64,000 nucleotides of DNA from Megamerina dolium (taxonomy: Eukaryota; Arthropoda; Insecta; Diptera; Megamerinidae), in contig OY978525.1 in the NCBI GenBank assembly GCA_963854835.1, positions 58,597,855-58,661,854 of the forward strand, read 5' to 3'. Positions 21,434 to 37,551 of the stretch are shown here, in pieces. A program made the translations under genes and the position numbers. Positions within the stretch are counted from its first letter, which is position 1, and the number at the start of each line of letters is the position of its first letter. Under the pieces are notes generated by a model that made no database searches, was not told where the DNA came from, and saw nothing but the letters and a program-made list of their open reading frames with translations.

Positions 21434-27748
<6,315 letters not shown>

Positions 27749-27814
<66 letters not shown>
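27749..27814. repeat. (TA)n microsatellite, right of Tc1 copy 1
   Basis: About 65 bp of TA repeats, continuing the array on the far side of the Tc1-like insertion. Confidence 0.93.
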
Positions 27815-27816
<2 letters not shown>

Positions 27817-28165
27817 TTACATCTATCACTCCTACCTTTAAGAATGGTAATAAAAATATTGTATCAAATTATAGACCAATTTTCAAACTTTCGTCTGTAT
27901 CTAAACTTTTTGAATGCATTGTCAAAGATAAAATGTACTTTGCTATAAAAGAATTACTTTTCCCAATCAGCATGGGTTTGTATCTGAGTGTTCTACTGTC
28001 ATTACATGACACGTTTTCAATAATTATTGCATTAATTCATTTGAGCAAGGTTGCAGTGTAGATGCGATCTATACCGGTTTTCCGAAGGCTTTTGATAAGG
28101 TCTGTCATAATGCTCTCGTTATGAAATTGTCAAAAATTGATTTCTGTTTTGCCTATAAAAATGAA
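27815..28165 (+). pseudogene. LINE reverse transcriptase fragment (Jockey/CR1-like)
   Basis: Reads TPTFKNGNKNIVSNYRPI, then KLSSVSKLFECIVKDKM, and after frame damage a FPKAFDKVCHNAL stretch (about 28085-28120). These are reverse transcriptase motifs 1 to 3 of non-LTR elements (KKGDK..SNYRPIS and DFSKAFDKV). The catalytic YADD region and everything downstream are missing. It is old and short. Sequence from 28166 to 28294 carries a 79-base imperfect tandem duplication (TGTTTATCRARG...AACACCAARATAACATGT) and no gene. Confidence 0.6.
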
Positions 28166-28399
28166 AAATTTGTTTAAGCTTGTTTATCGAAGCAATAACA
28201 CCAAAATAACATGTTCAATTTAACACAAGTACGCGAACTTGGTTAAAACGGGGGAAAGTTGTTTATCAAGGTAGTAACACCAAGATAACATGTAAAGGGT
28301 TATCCATTTTGCGGTTTCAAAAGTAAATGTAAATAAAACACATATAAAATATTTTTTATCATGATATTTCTTTTTTATTATAAAGTTTGAACGTTGACA

Positions 28400-28621
28400 T
28401 TATGTGTGAAATACTACATCATTTAAATGACCACCAGGCGAATTGTTGCAAGCTTCGATTCTTTTGAGGTAATTTTACGCGGCCAGATAATTTCTCTTGC
28501 AATAAAGCCATATTCGCTAGAGTTGTGTGGCATGTGGCACCGTCTTGTTGAAACCACATATTCTCTAAGTCGTATTCTTCAATAGCAGGCAAAAAAAAGT
28601 CGGTTATCATATGACCATAAC
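28400..28621 (-). pseudogene. DD41D mariner transposase copy 1, C-terminal part
   Basis: The minus strand reads YGHMITDFF, LENMWFQQDGATCHTTLANM (second catalytic Asp) and LLQEKLSGRV. It then jumps through a deletion to the RIEACNNSPGGHL-like end block. The segment holding the third Asp (TPLDFF in copy 2) is missing. It continues the gene interrupted at 36281. Confidence 0.85.
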
Positions 28622-29261
28622 AGTTATGATATCCACTGCACCACCACATAAAATATTAATATAAACATGTATGTATGTATGTATACATACATGTACACTA
28701 GAGTTTTTAAGAGTTCTTTTGTTGTTTTCCACTTAATTTTGGGCAACGTCTTTTATTAATATATTTTCTTTTTATACTTGAAGTCCATAAGAGGCATTGA
28801 ACTCTTTAATTTTGGTATTGAGAATTCAATCGAATTTTATTTGTTTATAAAATAGTTGGAATTGCATTTTCTTTATTTTAATACTTTCCGTTGACAATAT
28901 TTGCAACCAAATTCTAAGGAATTTTAAGTGCATTTCCTTTTTGCTTCAAGTATGTTTTTTACGAATGAAATTCTTAAGAGGCGTTGAACTTATTAATTCT
29001 GCTAATGAAAATTATATAGAATTTTAATTGTATTTTTATTTTTGCTTTCTAATCAGAATTACATTTTGTATTGAAGTACTTTATATTTTTTTTGTGTAAT
29101 TCAAAATGCAGTTCTGTCAATTTTCATTATTGATTTTGTATTTAATATTAAGAACTTTTGTAAACCAAGTCAGTCATATTCTTTGATTCAATAAAACAAC
29201 ATCTATCCACAAAAAACAAATGATTGTTTTTTTGGGATATCAAAAATTTAATGATTTAATT
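28622..29261 (+). repeat. 5' LTR
   Basis: 640 bp, starting AGTTATGATATCC and ending GATTTAAT. It has an AATAAA at 29190-29195 and a short ATGT/ATACAT palindromic stretch near 28667-28692. It differs from the 3' LTR by an 11-base block near 28915 and a handful of single bases, so the two copies are roughly 98-99 percent alike. Confidence 0.93.
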
Positions 29262-29278
29262 GGCGACGAGGATGGGAT
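29261..29278 (+). other. Primer-binding site, tRNA-Ser(GCU) type
   Basis: TGGCGACGAGGATGGGAT directly follows the LTR (sharing its last T). It is complementary to the 3' end of insect tRNA-Ser(GCU) including CCA, as far as I recall that tRNA, and would prime minus-strand DNA synthesis. Confidence 0.75.
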
Positions 29279-29339
29279 ACGCGGAAAAGTATCTCTGAAG
29301 AATCAAGGACTTTTTTTATTTTTATAATTAACGCGTACC

Positions 29340-29663
29340 AAATAAATGAACAAAAAAAATCCTTAAAGAATTAAGGAAGTGAATTAAATTTTTGAACAAA
29401 AAAAAAATCCTTAAAGAATTAAGGAACTGAATTAAATTTTTGAACAAAAAGAAAAATCCTTAAAGAATTAAGGTAGTGAACAAATCAACAATTAATTCTA
29501 AGAAGACATCAAACCAAAATTTTTCTACTGAAAAAGAAGCCAGATCAACAATTAACCTAAAGAAGACATCAAACCAAAATTTTTCTACCGAAGAAGAAGC
29601 CAAATCAACAATTTTTCACAAGTACAGCGAAGAGGACAACGTTTACGAAAAATTCTACATAAA
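29340..29663 (+). other. Leader with two tandem repeat sets and a splice donor at 29664
   Basis: A roughly 50-base unit (CCTTAAAGAATTAAGG within it) is repeated about three times at 29343-29475. A 60-base unit (AGAAGACATCAAACCAAAAT within it) follows in just over two in-frame copies (29481-29610). The second set is open in one frame from 29476 to 29669 but has no ATG. AAA/GTAAGT at 29661-29669 is a strong 5' splice site, the likely donor for the env mRNA. Confidence 0.6.
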
Positions 29664-29921
29664 GTAAGTTACTTGCACATATTATAAGTATAAACATATA
29701 GTTATTGTTACAAAAAAAAAAAGGAAAGAAAAAAGAGAAGAACAGACATCATATAAAACAAAGATATAAAAATTATAAATAAATTTTTTATACACAAAAT
29801 TAACCTTTTTAACAAGAAAGGAATAAAAGAAAAGAGAGAATAATTAAAATTATTAAGTGAAATTGTAAAGTGAAATTTTTTAGTGTTTGATATACATATA
29901 TAGATTCATTTTATTTTAATC

Positions 29922-30890
29922 ATGGCCCAAGCACCTTCTGTTAACCTTGACCCTATCAAATACCTCAAAACATTACCTGAATTTAGCGGAACACGACATG
30001 ACCTTTACAACTTTATTACTCTTATAGATAGAATACACCCCTTACTAACGCAATATGACCAAATGTCCCAACTTTTCTTCTCTGATATAATAAAAAGTAG
30101 GTTACAAGGTAGAGCTAGGGAAATAATAGAAATAAATTTGCATGTACAGTCGTGGGCAGACATTAAGAATGTCCTTATAAATAATTTTGGAGAAAAATTG
30201 AGCTTAGAAGAACTTTATGATAATATGAGAGCAGTAACATTCAGAACAAACACGACAGAATTCTATAACGAAATAAAAGATAGGCTACGAAGACTAAATA
30301 ATAAAACCAATTTAATAATGGGAGAAAATCCCGGCACAGCCGAAATAGCCGGAAACAACATGAAATCAGCACTTAATATTTTTAAAGGAAAAATTCCCGA
30401 GCCAATGAAGACTATATTGACTTGTAGAAACCCAGATACACTGGAGGAAGCAATGGAGATTCTTTTCCAAGCAGGATACGCATATAATGGCAACAAGACC
30501 AAACAAACCGAAAATGAGTCACGAAACAGAAATTTTAATAAGCAAAACTACAAAAATGATAACAGAAACAATTCTAGTTCACAAAGACCAAATTCAAATT
30601 TTCAATATAGACATAATTTTAATTCTAACAATCATAACAGACAAAATATCCAATGTAGACCTAATTACAATTCACAAGAAATTTATCCTAGACAAAATTT
30701 TCAATATAGGCCTAACAATAATTCAAACCAACAAAGAAATTTTAATAGCTCTTATAATACACCAAATATAAGTCACCAGCAAAATAATCAACCAGAACCT
30801 ATGGACATAAATATTTTCCAAAACGTCAAAAAACAACCAACATATGAAAATTTTCAATTTCCAGCCTCACGGGAAAATTACCATATATAA
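29922..30890 (+). CDS. Gag of the errantivirus-like element
   Basis: This intact 322-codon frame starts at ATG 29922 (MAQAPSVNLDPIKYLKTL). Gag forms the particle and packages the RNA. The N-terminal two thirds is the helical capsid-like domain of gypsy-group Gag (LPEFSGTRHDLYNFITLIDR, then FSDIIKSRLQGRAREII and WADIKNVLINNFGEK). The tail from about residue 190 is rich in Asn, Arg, Gln and Phe, with no Cys knuckle, which is usual for errantiviruses. The pol frame is -1 relative to gag and overlaps its last 43 nt. No lesion is seen. Confidence 0.88.
   Translation: MAQAPSVNLDPIKYLKTLPEFSGTRHDLYNFITLIDRIHPLLTQYDQMSQLFFSDIIKSRLQGRAREIIEINLHVQSWADIKNVLINNFGEKLSLEELYDNMRAVTFRTNTTEFYNEIKDRLRRLNNKTNLIMGENPGTAEIAGNNMKSALNIFKGKIPEPMKTILTCRNPDTLEEAMEILFQAGYAYNGNKTKQTENESRNRNFNKQNYKNDNRNNSSSQRPNSNFQYRHNFNSNNHNRQNIQCRPNYNSQEIYPRQNFQYRPNNNSNQQRNFNSSYNTPNISHQQNNQPEPMDINIFQNVKKQPTYENFQFPASRENYHI
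30848..30854 (+). promoter_or_regulatory. Candidate -1 frameshift site AAATTTT
   Basis: In the gag frame the codons read A-AAT-TTT, an X-XXY-YYZ heptamer. It lies right after the last stop of the pol frame (TGA 30845-30847), at the start of the gag-pol overlap. No strong downstream stem is apparent, so this is a candidate only. Confidence 0.45.
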
Positions 30891-33800
30891 CAATAAAATC
30901 TAAATTAGGCTATTTAAAATTTTTAATTGATGCAGGAGCTTCACATTCAATTATTAACCCAGGCATATGCCACCCAAAATGGAATGTACCAACGAATGAA
31001 ATAACTATTAAAACTCTACAACATATAATCAAAATAAATAAAAAGGTTCGTATCCCTCTTTTTGAAGAACTAGGTAGTAAGGACGAATCAATTGAATTTT
31101 TTGTTTGTAACTTCCATGATTTCTACGATGGATTGATAGGAAATAATATTTTAAAGCCATTAAGAGCAATAATAAATTTAAACGACGACGTAATCATTAT
31201 AGATGAAAAGAAAATACCATTAAGATATGGAGATCAACAAGTAGAATATCATTTTGAAAAACCAGGAATATATCAAGTCGAATTACCAGTAGAATGCAAA
31301 GAAGGATTAGTGTACAAAAACCAAGAATTTTCAAACGATAAAAGTCTAGAGATATTAGAAGGCGTACACGAAGCAGATAACTTTAAAATCAGCGCTACAA
31401 TAAACTTTAAAGGAGACACCCCAAAAATAATAAAATTTTCCCCTTTTAAAACTGAAAACGCTGATACAAAAAATTTTTGCATATATAATATAGGTGAAGA
31501 AACTCAACAACTTCCAATTTCGGAACAAATAAGAGTTGAGCACCTCAATAGCGAAGAAAAAGAAAAAATATTACAATTAATAAACAAATTTAAACAAATA
31601 TTTTATTCAGAGAATAGCGATTTAACTTTTACCAATGCAATAAAGCATGAAATAAGGACTGTGAATAACATTCCAATTAATACAAAAACTTATAGATACC
31701 CATACATTAATAAGGAGGAAGTGGGTAGACAAATTAAAGAAATGTTGAATGGTGGGATAATCAGACCCAGAGAAAAAATGGAGATTGGTGGTCGATTATC
31801 GTAAGCTAAACGAAGTCACCATTGATGATAAATATCCGATTCCCAACATCGACGAGATTTTGGAGAAATTAGGAAGGTGTCAGTACTTCACGACCCTTGA
31901 TCTTGCTAAGGGCTTTCATCAAATTGAAATAAATGAAAAAGATATTCCAAAAACCGCATTTAGCGTAGGAGGCGGCCACTACGAGTTCCTTCGTATGCCG
32001 TTCGGACTAAAAACAGCACCAGCCACTTTTCAAAGGCTAATGACTAATGTCCTAGGTGACTTTATTAATAAAATTTGTCTCGTATACCTCGATGACATAA
32101 TAATATTCTCAACCTCACTTCAATAACATTTGGAATCTATAACAAAAGTATTTAATCGTTTGAAAGAAGTAAATTTAAAGATCCAGTTGGATAAAAGCGA
32201 ATTTATGAAAAGAGAAACTAGTTTTTTAGGACATGTAGTGACCGAATCAGGTATAAAACCAAATCCAGATAAAATTTCATGCGTACAAAAATTTCCATTA
32301 CCAACAACCCAAAAACAAATTAAACAATTCTTAGGTCTCGCAGGATATTACCGCAAATTTATTTAAGACTACTCAAAAATTGCACGACCAATCACAAAGT
32401 ATTTAAAGAAAGACGCTAAAATTGATGTTAAGGATCCTGACTATAAAGAAAGTTTTGATACTCTAAAAAAATTGTTAACTAATTCCCCTGTCTTGACATA
32501 TCCAGATTTCAATAAAAAGTTCGTTTTGCAAACGGATGCAAGCAACTTTGCAGTGGGAGCAGTGCTGTCCCAAGATGGACATCCTATTTGTTTTGCTAGT
32601 AGAACACTTAATGATCATGAACAAAACTATAGCACTATAGAGAAAGAATTACTAGCAATTGTATGGGCCACTCAACAATTGAGACCATATTTGTTCGGCA
32701 GGCGATTCCTGATAGAAACGGATCATAGACCCTTAACGTGGCTATTTTCTATTAAAGAGACGAATTCTAAATTGGTCCGATGGAGACTTCGTTTACAGGA
32801 ATATGATTATGAAATAAAATATAAAAAAGGAGTTTTAAATGGTAACGCAGATGCCTTATCAAGAGTTGAAATAAATATTAATGAAGAAACCCAAAATACT
32901 GAAATGAATGAAACTGACGAGATGACTCAAACTGAAAATATCATTTTAGAAACAAATTACCCAATAAATTTCTATCGACGGCAAATAATTTTTAATAAAA
33001 CTACATCGGGATCATTAAAAATAAAAAACGAAAATATTTTTAAAAATAAAAGAAAAACAATAACTGCAAAAATATTCGACGAACAAACACTTATCACTAT
33101 AATAAAAAATCATTTTAACCCTAATAAGACTAATGCCATATTAATTAAAGAAGAATCTTTATTCAATATTTTCAATGAAACAGTCAAGAAATATTTTAGC
33201 GAGAACAGGCAATTCAAAATCATTAGATGTAAAAAGCTACTAGAAGATATCACAGATGAAAACCAGTTAACAGAAAAACTTGAAAAAGAACACAAACGAA
33301 ATAATCACAGAGGAATAAATGAAAACTTTGCTGAATTAAAAACAATAATCTATCACCCCCAACTAAGGATACGAATAACCCAATATATAAATAATTGCGA
33401 TATTTGTAACAAAGAAAAATAAGATAGGCACCCAATCAAACAAGAATATAAAATAACTGAAACTCCTGAGAAACCTGGAGAAATTATTCACGTAGATGTT
33501 TTTTATAGTTTACAGAAAACATTATTTTTAATGTTTATCGACAAATTCTCGAAATTTGCCCAAGCAATTAAAATTAAAAATAGATCTTGGATAGAATTTA
33601 AATTAGCCCTAACGCAATATTTGTCAATAGTAGGAAATATAAAGAAATTGGTTGTAGATAATGAACTAGGTTTTAAAGCTCTACCTCTATTGGACTTTCT
33701 TAGAGAACAAGAAATTGAAATGCATTACACGTCAAATAATAATCATACATCTAACTCAGATGTAGAGAGGTTACACAACACTATAAATGAACATATTAGA

Positions 33801-34217
33801 ATTTTAAAACATGATCCTAATAGAGATACAGAAAATACGGAAGAAAAAATATATAAAATAATTATGTTTTATAACAATACAATCCATTCAAGTACAGGAA
33901 GGAAACCAATTAGTTTTAGAAATGGAAATATAGGCCCAAACGAATATCAATTAATTAGAGAACTAATAATAAAGAATAAGGAAAAAACTATTAGTAAACT
34001 CAACAAAACACGCGAAAATGTAGAAATTCAGACAGGCCCTGTTTATTTAAAGGATGAAAGAGGAGGTAAAAACCATTCTAAATTTCGAAAAACAACCGTC
34101 ACCGCATTAGACAATGAACATGTTATAACAGATCGAGGACATAAATATTACAAATCACACATTAAAAGAAATAAAAAATTTCAGAATTTAAATAACTTAA
34201 TACCTCAAAATACTTAA
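30848..34217 (+). pseudogene. Pol of the errantivirus-like element, broken
   Basis: Domains run in order. The protease is at 30900-31140 with LIDAGASHS (Ala in place of the usual Thr of DTGA or DSGA). Reverse transcriptase (31600-32370) has [38 protein letters not shown] and the catalytic YLDD. RNase H (32470-32880) has LQTDASNFAVGAVL and ETDHRPLTWLF. Integrase (33230-34217) has an H-H-C-C finger ending CDICNKEK, and Asp, Asp and Glu in VDVFY, VDNELGF and SDVERLHN. Lesions: a small deletion with frameshift near 31775 removes the SPY-to-KKW segment of RT, and stops occur at 32124, 32364 and 33421. It would replicate and insert the element but cannot work as it stands. Confidence 0.9.
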
Positions 34218-34220
34218 CAT

Positions 34221-34234
34221 ACCCCTTTTTTTAG
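34221..34234 (+). promoter_or_regulatory. 3' splice site for env mRNA
   Basis: ACCCCTTTTTTTAG is a polypyrimidine tract ending in AG immediately before the env ATG at 34235. Paired with the GTAAGT donor at 29664 it would remove gag and pol, as in known errantivirus env messages. Confidence 0.65.
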
Positions 34235-35693
34235 ATGATTTTTCTTATATTACTTTGTGCATCAATGCTACTCGACACAGGAGCACAATACTTAGAAGTT
34301 GAAGACTTGACAGACAACCACGGTTATATACCAATTAAGCTAAAGGACACGGAAATGATTGAAAACTATTTAAGAGTAATACATATTATTAACACTACTC
34401 AATACTTTGAAACATGTTAACAAAAGCATGGACATATGTAGGACGAAAATTAAAAACTTAATTCCTAATTTTAGACAGAAACGAGGACTAATAAACTTAA
34501 TAGGGAAAGGACTTAAATTTGTAGCAGGGACAATGGATAGTGATGACGAAAAAGAAATTATGGACAAAATTCAAACTCTAGAAAAAAGTAAGACTGAAAC
34601 AATGACAGCCCTAAACGAAATGAATTATCTAGGGAGTTCAATAGAGAACAAAATATTTAATATCACAAATCATATTAACAAACAACAGAAAACTATTCAA
34701 AAATATATAAATAAGTTTAAAGCAGAAATCCAAAACAAAATTCTCAATTTAGAAGACGAAACAAATTTTCTCGAAAATATTTTTCAGATTAATAACGATA
34801 TCAATTTATTAATAGACCACGTAAATGAAATAGGACATGTTATCTTTAATTCAAAACTAGGAATAATTCCATCAGACATATTCACAACTGAAGAATTCAA
34901 CTTTATTAACCAAACAGAGTCCTACCTACACACAAAAGTATCCGTCACATATAAAGAAAACTTAGTAGTTTTGACATTGAGCATTGCAAAATTTTTAAAT
35001 GTAACATTCGCAGAAGTTGTATTTGAGCCACTACCAAACATCCAAAATAAAACTGTAGTATTAAATGAAAATACTGTCTTAATATATAAAAATGAAATAT
35101 ATGAGTCAAACACTTTAGAATATAAGAAATTAACAAAAATAAATGATAACTGCTTAACCAACATTGTAAAAAACTTAGAACCTAATTGTAATATGACTAC
35201 AATGAAAAATAAAGAAGAAAAAGAGATTTATCCAGGCTTACTTATATTTAAGAATTACCATGATAAAATTATTACCAATTGTGAAAAATCACAAATATTT
35301 GAAAATTTAAAAACATTTTTGATAAAATATGAAAATTGCTTTGTTGAAACTAATTTAAAAATCTATGAAAATTATAAAATAAATGTAAAAGAAATGTTTA
35401 TCCTAAACAAACTAGCATTAAGAGTTAAAGAAAATAATATGTCACTACCTAATTTGAATTTTAATGAAATACACTTTAACGATACAATAAAAACTGTAAA
35501 ACATAATCTTTTTAGAAATACCATAATAAACACTGGAAGTAATATGGGAATTTTAATAATTTTTATTTGTATTGTTATTATAATCTGTATAAAAAACAAT
35601 AACAGAACTTATGTAGTCTCTTCGTCGGAGCCTCAGGCTAACGGTGGGGGAGTTATGATATCCACTGCACCACCACATAAAGTATTAATATAA
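34235..35693 (+). pseudogene. Env of the errantivirus-like element, frameshifted
   Basis: The product would be a membrane fusion glycoprotein of the baculovirus-F-like group used by errantiviruses. The ATG at 34235 is followed by a hydrophobic signal-peptide-like stretch (FLILLCASMLL). The frame stops at 34420 after a one-base shift and continues in another frame (34407-35693). That frame holds a furin-type RQKR site (34473-34484) followed by the glycine-rich fusion-peptide region GLINLIGKGL, coiled-coil-like helices, several N-glycosylation sequons, and a transmembrane segment (GILIIFICIVIIICI, about 35546-35590). The C-terminus ends inside the 3' LTR (stop at 35691-35693). The single frameshift inactivates it. 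Confidence 0.88.
35643..35650 (+). other. Polypurine tract
   Basis: GGTGGGGG lies immediately before the AGTTATG start of the 3' LTR, the expected plus-strand primer position. Confidence 0.7.
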
Positions 35694-36280
35694 ACATGTA
35701 TGTATGTATGTATACATACATGTACACTAGAGTTTTTAAGAGTTCTTTTGTTGTTTTCCACTTAATTTTGGGCAACGTCTTTTATTAATATATTTTCTTT
35801 TTATACTTGAAGTCCATAAGAGGCATTGAACTCTTTAATTTTGGTATTGAGAATTCAATCGAATTTTATTTGTTTATAAAATAGTTCGAATTGCATTTTC
35901 TTTATTTTAATACTTTCCGTTGACAATATTTGCAACCAAATTTAAGTGCATTTCCTTTTTGCTTCAAGTATGTTTTTTACGAATGAAATTCTTAAGAGGC
36001 GTTGAACTTATTAATTCTGCTAATGAAAATTATATAGAATTTTAATTGTATTTTTATTTTTGCTTTCTAATCAGAATTGCATTTTGTATTGAAGAACTTT
36101 ATATTTTTTTTGTGTAATTCAAAATGCAGTTCTGTCAATTTTCATTATTGATTTTGTATTTAATATTAAGAACTTTTGTAAACCAAGTCAGTCATATTCT
36201 TTAATTCAATAAAACAACATCTATCCACAAAAAAACAAATGATTGTTTTTTAGGGATATCAAAAATTTAATGATTTAATT
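35651..36280 (+). repeat. 3' LTR
   Basis: 630 bp with the same ends as the 5' LTR and the AATAAA near 36205. It lacks the 11-base block present in the 5' copy and overlaps the last 43 nt of env. Confidence 0.93.
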
Positions 36281-36958
36281 CATAACGCTCCGAATTGACG
36301 GTGACAGTCGTTTTCGAAGAAGTAAGGTCCAATCACACCTCCGGACCAAAGAGCGCACCAAGCAGTGACTTTTTGTGGATGTAGTGGCCTCTCTTCAATT
36401 ACTTGAGGATTCTCAGAACCCCAAATACGACAATTTTGTTTGTTAACATACCTACCGAGTGAGAAATGTGCTTCGTCGCTTAAGAAAATTTTGTTCGAAA
36501 AATCGCCGTCCACCGCCTGTTGTTCAAGCACCCATTCGACGTATCTACGACGTTGTGAATGGTCAGCTGGCTTCAGTTGTTGTGTGAGCTGGATTTTATA
36601 TGGATGTAGGTGTAGATCCAAATGCAAAATACGCCATAATGTGCCGTAAGACAGTCCTAATTCCTGAGAACGACGAGGAATCGACACATTCGGGTCTTCG
36701 GCAACACTTTCACTTACAGCAGCGATATTTTCGGTGGTACGAGCGAAACGATGATGCACAGGCCTTACAATATCTGTAACCGATCCAGTCTCTTCATATT
36801 TCTTCACAATTTTGCCAATTGCTTGCGTAGTTGGACGATTGTGTAAACCATAATCTCCTCTTAAAGCACGATATGTGGCTGTGGCAGAATCACCATTTTT
36901 GTAGTAGGTTTTTACAATTTTAATGCGTTGTGCGATAGTTAAGCGATCCATTTTCGCA
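36281..36958 (-). pseudogene. DD41D mariner transposase copy 1, N-terminal part
   Basis: From ATG near 36952 (MDRLTIAQRIKIV) the frame runs through a DUF4817-type helix-turn-helix (YYKNGDSATATYRALRGDYG), the linker VRPVHHRFARTTENIAAVSE, a second helix-turn-helix (SIPRRSQELGLSYGTLWRIL), and into the catalytic domain with the first Asp (SDEAHFSLGRYVNKQ). It reads cleanly up to the LTR insertion point at 36286. The C-terminal part lies 7.7 kb away at 28400-28621 and lacks an internal segment. The family normally encodes about 350 residues and inserts at TA. Confidence 0.85.
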
Positions 36959-37093
36959 AATGTCAGACTTTGAACTGAAAAAGAAAGAAATTGTTTTAAC
37001 AACTCAGTTTGACAGATGTCGAATTCTAGCCCTATACTTTTGAAACCGCGAAATGGATAACCCTTTATATTAGGTAGATTAAGTATTTAAAAA

Positions 37094-37279
37094 ATGCATG
37101 AGCCCTCAAACTGCAGTGATTGCAGAAGGTATGGGCACAGGCTGAAATATATGGTAGAGAATAATAAAAATATTATATTGTTTGACAGTAAAAACTTTAA
37201 ATTACGTGGTCCTTATGACCAATACATTTGCCCAACGGCACTGGCCGCAATACAAATTGTTAAAAAAAAAAATAAATAA
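37094..37279 (+). CDS. Small Cys-containing ORF upstream of gag
   Basis: A 61-codon frame from ATG 37094 (MHEPSNCSDCRRYGHRLKYM start) has a Cys-x2-Cys pair near the N-terminus, one further Cys (QYICPTAL) and a Lys-rich end. I do not recognise it. 412-lineage elements are known to have short frames upstream of gag, and its position fits that. It is intact, but whether it is translated is unknown. Confidence 0.5.
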   Translation: MHEPSNCSDCRRYGHRLKYMVENNKNIILFDSKNFKLRGPYDQYICPTALAAIQIVKKKNK

Positions 37280-37300
37280 ATAACAAATAAATTTTTAAAA

Positions 37301-37545
37301 ATGAGTTGGTGGAAGAAAATATTTAATGCTATTCCACTAATATTCGCTGGCTACGAGATTGGTCAGTCTATTGAACAAAAGTCTAACCAAGACTTAATAG
37401 AAACAATAAATATAAACAAGAACAAGAATCTGAAAATCCAAACAATAATGTAGAAATGATACTCCTAGCATTGACAGTATTCTACATTGTGAAGCAAATA
37501 AAAAAGGCTTTTAAACACAGTCTTAGCCAAGTTCGACAGATATAA
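37301..37545 (+). pseudogene. Small membrane-type ORF upstream of gag, frameshifted
   Basis: From ATG 37301 (MSWWKKIFNAIPLIFAGYEI) the frame stops at 37453. A second frame, overlapping from about 37400, carries on with NNNVEMILLALTVFYIVKQI and stops at 37545, six bases before the gag ATG. Both parts contain a hydrophobic segment next to Lys residues, so the ancestral product was probably a roughly 80-residue protein with two membrane-associated segments. A one-base shift near 37405-37430 splits it. I do not recognise the family. Confidence 0.5.
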
Positions 37546-37551
37546 AGTAAA

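Larger units (their letters stand above)
28622..36280 (+). mobile_element. Errantivirus-like LTR retrotransposon with env, complete but mutated
   Basis: This 7.66-kb element has near-identical LTRs (28622-29261 and 35651-36280), a tRNA-Ser type primer site, gag, pol (protease, RT, RNase H, integrase), a spliced-type env and a purine tract before the 3' LTR. It is flanked by CATAAC (28616-28621 and 36281-36286). The intact mariner at 44475 has this hexamer once, so it is the target duplication. LTR ends are AGT...ATT, as in 17.6/297-type gypsy relatives. Gag is open; pol and env each carry lesions, so this copy could not move on its own. Confidence 0.93.
28295..37065 (-). mobile_element. DD41D mariner, copy 1, split by an LTR element
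   Basis: The left end (AAGGGTTATCCATTTTGCGG) and right end (its complement with one change) are about 29-bp terminal inverted repeats, each flanked by TA (28293-28294 and 37066-37067). Mariner sequence occupies 28295-28621 and 36281-37065; the 7.66-kb LTR element at 28622-36280 lies between. Compared with copy 2 (1295 bp) the 3' part of the transposase lacks about 195 bp, joined at GAGGTAATTTT/ACGCGGCC near 28471. The LTR element inserted inside the transposase gene, so this copy was dead or killed by it. Confidence 0.92.

Noticed and set aside
29340..29620. CRISPR-like array of short repeats
   Set aside because: The units are contiguous leader repeats without spacers in an insect LTR element; no CRISPR array exists in this window.
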